Part shown: piece after piece, positions 57,746 to 64,000 of the stretch
Layout of the letters: the number at the start of each line of letters is the position of its first letter
Position numbering within the stretch: the first letter of the stretch is position 1
NCBI GenBank assembly: GCA_016715405.1
Contig: JADKAE010000012.1
Coordinates: 1 to 64,000, forward strand
DNA from: Saprospiraceae bacterium
GTDB lineage: Bacteria; Bacteroidota; Bacteroidia; Chitinophagales; Saprospiraceae
Reading direction: 5' to 3'
DNA: 64,000 bases
The notes under the pieces: model-generated
What the model was told of the DNA's origin: nothing
Seen by the model: the letters and a program-made list of their open reading frames with translations, nothing else
Databases searched by the model: none
Position numbers and translations under genes: made by a program

Positions 57746-58268
57746 TCAGCGGCCGTTGATTTCATTTAGTTGGCGGAAAATTTGCGCGCATAGTAATTTG
57801 ACGGGTAGGGTAGCATCGGCAGTAAGGGCTGCCTGTTCGTAATAAGGCATCCGTTCTTGTAGCTTATTAGCGATAAAATGGGGGAGTTCTTCGTCTGAAA
57901 GATTTTGCAGCAGGGGGCGCTGCGCTTTTTCGGGCTGCAACCGGATGGCAAGCTCTTCAGGAGGGATATGCAAAAAAAACAGTGATCCCGTGCCGGTTCA
58001 TCCAGTCCATATTGTCATAATAACAAGGAGCGCCGCCTCCGGAGGCAATAACCGCCTGAGCATATATGGCTGTATGGCGCAAAACCTCGCGCTCTTTTTG
58101 CCTGAAGGCTTCTTCTCCATATAGTTTGAATTGAGCAGCGATCGGCATATCCTGCCCGATGACGAGTTGTTCGTCGAGATCAATAAACGGGTATGACAAT
58201 AGCTTCGCCAACTCGGAGCCTACCGTTGTTTTGCCGGAACCCATAAATCCTGTCAGGAAAATTCGCAT
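57746..58268 (-). CDS. aroK: Shikimate kinase, frameshifted
   Basis: Phosphorylates shikimate in aromatic amino acid synthesis. The start is the ATG ending at 58268 (MRIFLTGFMGSGKTTVGSEL), with P-loop GFMGSGKTT. The shikimate-binding strand FIDLDEQLV and the VIASGGGAPCYYDN motif follow. The frame breaks in the A8 run 57972-57979; one more base gives GITVFFLHIPPEELAIRLQP, then the lid and adenine-binding region RPLLQNL. About 174 residues, normal for the family. Divergent from the DUF1573 lipoprotein; the large AAA+ gene follows 33 bases downstream on the same strand. Confidence 0.94.
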
Positions 58269-58355
58269 GCTAACCAACGAAACAAGTTGGGGTTTAGTTT
58301 GGTTTTTTCTATTATGACAAAAAGGTCTACTTTTGCGTCGTCAATGCACCACACT

Positions 58356-58850
58356 ATGAAAGCGCATATTTGGATGTTCGGATTGGTACTGTTTCTGGCA
58401 GGATGTAACTCTTCTTCTCAGGAGAAAGATACGTCGTTTCAATCGATCTCTACAGAAGGGCAACTTTCAAATGCAGATATCATCAGGAACCCGGTGTCGG
58501 CAACTGCTCCACTCGATACGGCTAATATTGCCAAAATTCAATTTGATTCCACAACTTATCATTTTGGAGAAGTATTCGAAGGCGACAAGGTAACGCACAA
58601 GTTTTCTTTTACTAATACCGGAAAAACACCGCTTATTATCAGCGATGCCCGCTCTACCTGTGGTTGTACGGTACCCAAATGGCCCGATACCCCCATTGCT
58701 CCTGGCGAAAAAGGCGAGATTGAGGTGCGATTTGATACTAAAGGCAAGTCGGGGCGCCAGAGTAAGCCTGTTACGATTACGGCAAATACTTATCCCAGTA
58801 CGACCCGGATATATTTGACGGGGATGGTGAGAATGACGAATGACGAATGA
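58356..58850 (+). CDS. DUF1573 lipoprotein
   Basis: A 164-residue lipoprotein. ATG 58356 gives a signal peptide MKAHIWMFGLVLFLAGC with lipobox LFLAGC; ATG 58344 is an alternative. After a Ser-rich linker (NSSSQEKDTSFQS) the DUF1573 Ig-like domain runs from TTYHFGEVFEGDKVTHKFSF through IISDARSTCGCTVPKWPDTP, whose CGC is conserved, to RIYLTGMV. Its function is unknown; the fold resembles ASPM/SPD-2/hydin beta domains. The stop codon is supplied by a heptamer repeat (GAATGAC), so the last codons (RMTNDE) are repeat-encoded. A TACTTTTG box at 58328-58335 may be its -7 element. Confidence 0.87.
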   Translation: MKAHIWMFGLVLFLAGCNSSSQEKDTSFQSISTEGQLSNADIIRNPVSATAPLDTANIAKIQFDSTTYHFGEVFEGDKVTHKFSFTNTGKTPLIISDARSTCGCTVPKWPDTPIAPGEKGEIEVRFDTKGKSGRQSKPVTITANTYPSTTRIYLTGMVRMTNDE

Positions 58851-58861
58851 CGAATGACGAA
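58831..58861 (+). repeat. Heptamer repeat at the DUF1573 stop
   Basis: Four contiguous copies of GAATGAC (58831-58858) and a partial fifth. The TGA of the DUF1573 gene (58848-58850) is inside the third copy. No inverted arm found nearby. Confidence 0.8.
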
Positions 58862-58946
58862 TTAGCGTTTACAGCTAACCTGATCAAAAAATGTCCAAAT
58901 ACCAAATCAAAGAAAATTTCAACAATTAACAGATAAACAATCCATT

Positions 58947-59312
58947 ATGATTCTATTATTTCAATCGCTTTTGCTTCAGTCTGGGGCTAATCCTGGCACC
59001 ATCAACCTGATCTTTTTTGGCGCCATGATTCTCATTTTTTGGTTATTCCTCATACGCCCACAAGCTCGCAAGCAGCGCGAACAGCGCAATTTTATGGAGA
59101 GCCTGCAGAAGGGGGAAGAAGTGGTCACTTCGAGCGGCATTATTGGCCGTATCAACAAAATGGATGGAGAGATCCTCACATTGGAAATTGCCAACAAGGT
59201 ATTTATCCGCGTATTGAAAAACTCCATCTCTAAAGAAATGACCGATGCTATTTATGGCGCTGACAAGAGTAAAAAAACTGCAACGCCTGCTGCTGAGGAT
59301 ACCACGGATTAA
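58947..59312 (+). CDS. yajC: Preprotein translocase accessory subunit YajC
   Basis: Small single-span membrane subunit of the SecDF-YajC complex, 121 residues. The membrane helix is at about 18-36 (TINLIFFGAMILIFWLFLIR), followed at once by the conserved RPQARKQREQRNFMESLQKG and EEVVTSSGIIGRINKMDGEI, and a beta-rich cytosolic part ending in a charged tail. The ybbR gene begins inside its last 68 bases in another frame, so the two are co-transcribed and probably translationally coupled. secDF is not in the window. Confidence 0.93.
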   Translation: MILLFQSLLLQSGANPGTINLIFFGAMILIFWLFLIRPQARKQREQRNFMESLQKGEEVVTSSGIIGRINKMDGEILTLEIANKVFIRVLKNSISKEMTDAIYGADKSKKTATPAAEDTTD

Positions 59313-60225
59313 GCCTTCTGAAGATCGCACTATCCTGCTGGTATGTATCGGCATAGCCCTTGCGTTTTGGTTGTTGGTCAAGCTGTCACAAACATACAGG
59401 GTGGCAAGGGAGGTCGACCTGACCCTGCATGTGCCCGACGGAAAAACCCTGGCTACTGCAGCTCCTGCCGCTTTACAAGCGGAATTAGAAGGGACGGGCT
59501 GGCAACTGATGTTCGAATATTTGATGAACGCCAGGCATAACCTGGTTTATGAAATAAGAACGGAGACAGCGACTACGCTCAGCCGCGTCAAACTCGAAGA
59601 CGATATCCAGCGCAACCTGGCATCTAATGGGCTGATAGTACTCGACGTAAATATCGATAACATACCGCTGCAACTGGAAAACAAGGAGTCGAAAAAAGTA
59701 CCGGTAGTACTCAATTACCGCTTCTCTTTTGCGGCTGAATACGAGTTGCAGCGGGAAGTTGTTCTTACTCCCGATAGCATTACCGTGAGCGGGCCGGCAT
59801 CCCAAATCAAGGCACTGCAGTCGTGGCCTTCTGATTCGCTGGTACTGCAAGCACTCAACGACCCGGTAAAACGTATAGTGAGGCTCAGAAAACCGCCTTC
59901 CGGCCTTGAAATCAGCCATGAAGAGGTAGAAGCAGATGTAGCAGTAGAGCAGTTTACCGAAAAATGGCTTTTTGTACCCCTTACCGTTACGCATGTGTCC
60001 GATAGTCTGAAGTTTTTTCCCGACCGGGTCAAACTTACTTGCGTGGTTGGACTGAGCAGGTACAATGATCTTGATCCGGCCGACTTTACCCTGCTGGCCG
60101 ACTTAAAAGACGTGTCTACCTCAAAAGGCGCCAATACGGTGCCTATTGTGCTGGCCCGCCAGCCCTATTTCGTTCGCAATGTGTATTTTACCCCTCAATC
60201 GGTAGAATTTTTTATCCTGAAGTAA
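59245..60225 (+). CDS. YbbR-like domain protein
   Basis: A 326-residue membrane protein. The start ATG 59245 (or 59254, MALTRVKKLQRLLLRIPRIK) overlaps yajC. One N-terminal helix follows (TILLVCIGIALAFWLLVKLS, residues about 29-48), then tandem YbbR beta domains of about 85 residues each: VDLTLHVPDGKTLATAAPAA, VPVVLNYRFSFAAEYELQRE with SITVSGPASQIKALQSW, and VPLTVTHVSDSLKFFPDRVK. YbbR proteins in Firmicutes bind and activate the diadenylate cyclase CdaA. No cdaA is adjacent, so a second-messenger link is not shown here. dnaG starts 33 bases downstream. Confidence 0.87.
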   Translation: MLFMALTRVKKLQRLLLRIPRIKPSEDRTILLVCIGIALAFWLLVKLSQTYRVAREVDLTLHVPDGKTLATAAPAALQAELEGTGWQLMFEYLMNARHNLVYEIRTETATTLSRVKLEDDIQRNLASNGLIVLDVNIDNIPLQLENKESKKVPVVLNYRFSFAAEYELQREVVLTPDSITVSGPASQIKALQSWPSDSLVLQALNDPVKRIVRLRKPPSGLEISHEEVEADVAVEQFTEKWLFVPLTVTHVSDSLKFFPDRVKLTCVVGLSRYNDLDPADFTLLADLKDVSTSKGANTVPIVLARQPYFVRNVYFTPQSVEFFILK

Positions 60226-60258
60226 AGTCGCTATCTTGTACCAATAAAACCGGCAATT

Positions 60259-62196
60259 TTGATTACCCAAAAAAGCGTACAGGAAATATTGGATACCGCC
60301 AGAGTAGAAGACGTGATCCAGGATTTTGTCAACCTGCGCAGGCGGGGGGTCAACCTCATCGGCAATTGCCCCTTTCACCACGAAAAAACGCCCTCTTTTA
60401 TCGTTTCTCCGGCTAAAAACATTTACAAGTGTTTTGGCTGCGGCCGTGCCGGCAATGCCGTCCAGTTCTTAATGGACCACGAACACTTTACTTTTCCAGA
60501 AGCGCTTCGCTACCTGGCCAAAAAATACAACCTCGAGGTAGAGGAAATTGTGCCTTCGGCAGAACAGGAAGAAGCCCAGCAATACCACGAAAGTCTCTTT
60601 ATTGTCAATCAATACGCCCAGCAATTCTTTCAGGATCAACTCTTTGACACGCCCACGGGAAAAAGCGTGGGTTTGAGCTATTTTAAGGAACGCGGTTTTC
60701 TGGAGGATACGGTGCGCAAGTTCGGACTGGGCTTTGCGCCGGATCAAAAAGACGTTTTTACTTCGAAAGCGGTTAGCGAAGGCTATAATATCGAATTGCT
60801 GCGCAAACTCGGGCTTACTACGCAATTTGACCGCGACTTTTTCCGCAACAGGGTGATGTTTACGATCCACAATCTGTCGGGCAAACCCGTGGCTTTTGCA
60901 GGGCGCATTATGATAAAAGACGCCAAAGCGCCTAAGTATATCAATTCGCCCGAAACGGATATTTATTCTAAAAGCAAGGTTCTGTATGGCGCGTTTTTTG
61001 CCAAACAGGCTATCCGGAAAGCCGATGAATGTATTCTCGTTGAAGGTTATACCGATGTGATCTCCCTGCACCAGTCCGGCATCGAAAACGTGGTGGCTTC
61101 ATCCGGCACCTCGCTAACGGTTGACCAGATCAGGCTGATCAAGCGCTATACGCCCAATGTCAAGGTGTTGTTCGACGGCGATAGCGCCGGTATTAAAGCG
61201 GCATTGCGAGGCATCGATATGCTGTTGGAACAGGATGTCAATGTGCGTATTGTGTTACTACCCGACGGGGAAGACCCCGATTCTTACCTGCGAAAGGTGG
61301 GTATTACGGCCTTCCAGACCTACCTGCAACAAGCGGCCAAGGACTTTATCCTGTTTAAAGCTGATTTGCTGCTGAAGGAAGCCGGCAATGAGCCTATTAA
61401 GCGCACGGAGTTGCTCAAGGATATTATCGAAAGCATCAGCAAAATACCCGATCCGCTCAAGCGGGCGATGTATGTCAAAGAATGCGCCCGGCTATTTGAG
61501 GTAGATGAATCTATTCTGGTGCAGGAGTCCAATAAACTACTCACCAAGTCTATGGCCCGTAGCCGCCAGCAGCAGGAGGCCCAGCAACCGAATAGGGGAC
61601 AGCCTGCGGGCGACGACTCCGGAATTGCCGTATCACCGTCTTCCTCCCAGGCAAGACCCTCTATAGGCCACGAATTCAGGGAGATCGACCTGATCAGGGT
61701 ATTGATCAATTACGGCGGAGAGTGGTACGACGAGGAAGAAAAAATTAGCGTGGCCGCTTTTGTCCTCCAAAATATTGAAGATGTAATGGACGAGTTCGAC
61801 CACGCATTGTATCGCAGGGTTGCCGAGGAATGCCAGCGTTTAATTGCGGCTCAACAGCCGGTTAATCAGGCGGTTTTTTTGAGCCACTCCGATGAGGAAA
61901 TCCGCAGGCTGGCCATGAATCTGGCTACTTCGCCTTATGAATATAGCGGCAACTGGGCCGACCGATGGGAGATTTTTTTATCCCAAAAAATGCCCGACGA
62001 TAATTTTGTGAAGGATAGCGAGCAGGCGCTACGCTTGTTTCGTTTTCACAAAATTCTGAGGTTGTGCGAAAAAACACAACGCCAGATCGAACAACTCCAA
62101 TCGCAGCAACTGTGGGACCAGGCCATTGCCCATTTAAAAGTAAAATTGCGCCTGGATTCGGTAAAAGGGAATTGGCAGGTCAATTGGGTATTGTAG
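60259..62196 (+). CDS. dnaG: DNA primase DnaG with TTG start
   Basis: Synthesises RNA primers for replication. No ATG precedes the conserved N-terminus; TTG 60259 opens ITQKSVQEILDTARVEDVIQ, the usual DnaG opening. The CHC2 zinc finger is NCPFHHEKTPSFIV followed by YKCFGCGRAGN. The TOPRIM core has ECILVEGYTDVISLHQSG and VLFDGDSAGIKAALRGIDML with the acidic metal ligands, then GEDPDSYLRK. The C-terminal part (about 440-645) has a low-complexity linker (SRQQQEAQQPNRG) and a helicase-binding helical domain. 645 residues, intact frame. yajC-ybbR-dnaG read in one direction with overlaps or gaps under 40 bases, so they are probably co-transcribed. Confidence 0.95.
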   Translation: MITQKSVQEILDTARVEDVIQDFVNLRRRGVNLIGNCPFHHEKTPSFIVSPAKNIYKCFGCGRAGNAVQFLMDHEHFTFPEALRYLAKKYNLEVEEIVPSAEQEEAQQYHESLFIVNQYAQQFFQDQLFDTPTGKSVGLSYFKERGFLEDTVRKFGLGFAPDQKDVFTSKAVSEGYNIELLRKLGLTTQFDRDFFRNRVMFTIHNLSGKPVAFAGRIMIKDAKAPKYINSPETDIYSKSKVLYGAFFAKQAIRKADECILVEGYTDVISLHQSGIENVVASSGTSLTVDQIRLIKRYTPNVKVLFDGDSAGIKAALRGIDMLLEQDVNVRIVLLPDGEDPDSYLRKVGITAFQTYLQQAAKDFILFKADLLLKEAGNEPIKRTELLKDIIESISKIPDPLKRAMYVKECARLFEVDESILVQESNKLLTKSMARSRQQQEAQQPNRGQPAGDDSGIAVSPSSSQARPSIGHEFREIDLIRVLINYGGEWYDEEEKISVAAFVLQNIEDVMDEFDHALYRRVAEECQRLIAAQQPVNQAVFLSHSDEEIRRLAMNLATSPYEYSGNWADRWEIFLSQKMPDDNFVKDSEQALRLFRFHKILRLCEKTQRQIEQLQSQQLWDQAIAHLKVKLRLDSVKGNWQVNWVL

Positions 62197-62213
62197 TAGC
62201 GAAGTAAGCTGCT

Positions 62214-64000
62214 TTAGTTTGTAATTCCGGCATATACCAGCAGTTTCAATTCCTGTGGGGTAATATTGATCGCATTTACAAAACCGGTTCGCAAATCGGT
62301 GAGCGTCCGGGTTCCGTCGTACAGGCGAATAATTTCGTAGCGCGCAATTTTTCGGCTCTCATCATCCAGCGTAGCTATCGTTACACTTACCGGCAGTGGG
62401 TGTTGGTGTGACAAATAAAACAAGTGTATGCCGGCCTCCCCCGAAAGGAGATCAAGCAAGCCATAGCTTTCCGCTATAATAATCCCTTCTTTTTCTTTGC
62501 GCTGATACTGGATATCGAGCAAACGCAGCAGGGCTTCGTATTGATCCATCAAATAGGCAATTTCACTTGCGCCGAGGTCGGTGATGCACGACCGGAACTG
62601 GATGGCTATGCGGTCCACCCGGCGCTGAAAGAAGCCTTCGCTGGCCGTTTGTACATAGGCGACATCGAGAAAATCGCTGATCATGGCCGATTGGATGCCG
62701 TCAAATTGGATCGCCCCGTATTGGTAGTGGTCGTTAATTTCTTTGAGGGAATCGCGTTGAAAGAGCCAATCAACGAGGTGGTTGCGGGAGCCCAAAGAGC
62801 CGGTTTTTAGCCGCAGGGGTGCTGCCCGCAGGGCATCCGAAATACTTAGCACCCTGTTATTCAGGCGTTCTTCTAGTTCTGAAAGGCGATTTTTAAAATG
62901 AAAATACTGCCAATCTACTTCGCCTTCGCCCGTCACAATCCGGTCTTGATTATGGGCTTCCGAACTGCGAATTTTGGACGACAGGCGTTTTATTTTTTGG
63001 AGCAACTGTGAGTAAAATTCTTTTTCCTGCTTGTAGTCCGGCAGTTGGGGCAGCCAGGCATGCTTGTTGGCGGCGACAAAGCCGAGCGAAGTGATGTGGG
63101 GAATGAGCCGGTCGCCTTCCAGGCCGATATCCAGCAGAATGGGCTGCTGGGTATTTGAAGCCAGCAATTGTTCGGCTGAAAGGGTAGTCAGGTCGCTTTC
63201 AATTTGTCGTCTTAGAGCCCTGCCGCCTTGCCGCGAGTCAAACCCCCGATTAGCCACCCAGTCGAGCGCCTCTTTGGAGATGTTGAGCATGGTGGTGCGC
63301 CGCACAAAACCATCGCGTTGCAGCAGTTCCTGGATTTGCATACGCGCAATGCCCTGAATGTGATCTAATTGCAGAGGGTTAAAAATGATGATATCATCGA
63401 GGCGGTTGACGAATTCGGGGCGGAAAGCGCGTTCTACGGCCTTGCGGTAAATAGAAGCGGTATCAGGCGCGGTGGAAAAAGAGATGTAAGAAGAAATTTC
63501 ACCTGCGCCCAGGTTGGAAGTCATTAGTATGATGAGATTGCTAAAATCGATGGTTTGGCCCTGACTATCGGTGAGTCTGGCATCATCGAGTACTTGCAAA
63601 AGCAGATCGCGTACCCTGGGATGGGCCTTCTCTATTTCATCGAATAATAGTACACCAAACGGCCGGTACTTTATTTGTCCGGTAAGCAGGCCCTCCGGAT
63701 TGTGAAAGTCACCTGTCAGACGACTCACGGCCGCCGGGTCGTTGTATTCGTTCATGTCGAAACGCAGGAGGGCGCCGTCGTGGCCGAATAAATAACGGCT
63801 TAGCACTTTGGCGGCCTGGGTTTTTCCTACGCCTGTCGGGCCCACAAATAGCAGGGTAGAAATGGGGCGGGTATTGTCGTTGAGTTTGGCTTTGGCAAGG
63901 TGTATAATATTGGCCAGGGCCGCCACGGCTTGTGGCTGTCCCACCAGCTCGCGTTCGAGCAGATTGCTCACTTCGCCTTTTTCCAGTATTTGTCCGGGGT
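62214..64000 (-). CDS. ClpB-like AAA+ ATPase with C-terminal release-factor-like domain, 5' part outside window
   Basis: The frame is open to the right edge (PGQILEKGEVSNLLERELVG), so the N-terminus and any D1 lie beyond. The GTG at 63971 is only an internal codon. D2 is complete: Walker A GPTGVGKTQ, Walker B VLLFDEIEKAH, sensor 1 ILMTSNLGAG, arginine finger FRPEFVNRLDD, sensor 2 FDSRQGGRALRR. A coiled coil (EFYSQLLQKIKRLSSKIRSS) follows. Then comes a part with the PCRF-like pattern IIIAESYGLLDLLSGEAGIH and, 30 residues later, YEIIRLYDGTRTLTDLRTGF, which resembles the RTYN...VTDHR strand of RF1/RF2. The GGQ loop is absent. It is a diverged paralogue of the gene at 54458 and convergent with dnaG, 17 bases apart. 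Confidence 0.83.
   Translation of the reverse strand, partial: PGQILEKGEVSNLLERELVGQPQAVAALANIIHLAKAKLNDNTRPISTLLFVGPTGVGKTQAAKVLSRYLFGHDGALLRFDMNEYNDPAAVSRLTGDFHNPEGLLTGQIKYRPFGVLLFDEIEKAHPRVRDLLLQVLDDARLTDSQGQTIDFSNLIILMTSNLGAGEISSYISFSTAPDTASIYRKAVERAFRPEFVNRLDDIIIFNPLQLDHIQGIARMQIQELLQRDGFVRRTTMLNISKEALDWVANRGFDSRQGGRALRRQIESDLTTLSAEQLLASNTQQPILLDIGLEGDRLIPHITSLGFVAANKHAWLPQLPDYKQEKEFYSQLLQKIKRLSSKIRSSEAHNQDRIVTGEGEVDWQYFHFKNRLSELEERLNNRVLSISDALRAAPLRLKTGSLGSRNHLVDWLFQRDSLKEINDHYQYGAIQFDGIQSAMISDFLDVAYVQTASEGFFQRRVDRIAIQFRSCITDLGASEIAYLMDQYEALLRLLDIQYQRKEKEGIIIAESYGLLDLLSGEAGIHLFYLSHQHPLPVSVTIATLDDESRKIARYEIIRLYDGTRTLTDLRTGFVNAINITPQELKLLVYAGITN

Noticed and set aside
861..57979. Homopolymer frame breaks as phase variation
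   Set aside because: They hit housekeeping genes (smc, lpd, fmt, leuC, aroK) as often as surface genes, mostly in runs of only 2-5 bases, so error in the sequence is more likely.
62214..64000. Calling this gene a functional peptide-chain release factor
   Set aside because: There is no GGQ loop and no codon-recognition motif; only the PCRF-like and flanking strands are recognisable, attached to a ClpB-type ATPase.
1..64000. tRNA or rRNA genes
   Set aside because: I looked for cloverleaf-type stems and conserved T-loop words in the intergenic gaps and found none; the gaps are short and mostly hold repeats.

Overview
The window reads as a chromosome segment of a Bacteroidota bacterium, most likely from the Saprospiria/Lewinella-type branch. 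The signs are a T9SS-sorted secreted protein, a SusC/CarboxypepD_reg-type TonB receptor, a thrombospondin-repeat OmpA protein, short LeuA, a 585-residue TrkH, DUF6249, DUF1573, YbbR and CotH proteins typical of that phylum, and several TAnnTTTG (-7) promoter elements. The class-level placement is inference from gene style only. I see no tRNA, rRNA, CRISPR array, prophage or insertion sequence.

Layout. 1-3.1 kb: leucine genes leuA-leuC-leuD on the minus strand. 3.3-9.3 kb: a conserved hypothetical, ychF, an acpH-type phosphodiesterase, an Rpn/PDDEXK gene and an OmpA protein. 9.5-14.9 kb: ybaK, purK, pyrC, an anti-sigma/ECF sigma pair, a DUF6249 membrane protein and a 2H phosphoesterase. 15-18.3 kb: one giant WG-repeat protein. 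18.4-29.6 kb: a lipoprotein phosphatase, YkuK, an M16 pseudo-peptidase, a one-domain asparaginase, two CotH proteins, sbcD and a TonB receptor. 29.9-40.2 kb: smc, a Ktr/Trk potassium pair, an AsmA protein and rnd. 40.2-54 kb: a fused peptide ABC ATPase, a T9SS cargo protein, an MBL hydrolase coupled to an acyl-CoA dehydrogenase, fmt, a degenerate GT2, a C39 peptidase-ABC exporter with HlyD partner, and lpd. 54.4-64 kb: two large ClpB-like AAA+ ATPases flank aroK, a DUF1573 lipoprotein, yajC, ybbR and dnaG.

Three things stand out. (1) Two paralogous ClpB-type AAA+ proteins carry a C-terminal region resembling the PCRF region of class I peptide-chain release factors, without the GGQ catalytic loop; this is the best candidate for an undescribed system. 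(2) Gene 3' ends are either interlocked (five convergent pairs share a YTAR tetranucleotide carrying both stop codons) or occupied by 7- or 8-bp tandem repeats, each locus with its own unit and often with an inverted second arm. (3) About 24 single-base indels, mostly one-base losses in homopolymers, break 18 conserved genes. They look like long-read assembly errors rather than biology, so I annotate those genes as whole genes and give the break points.
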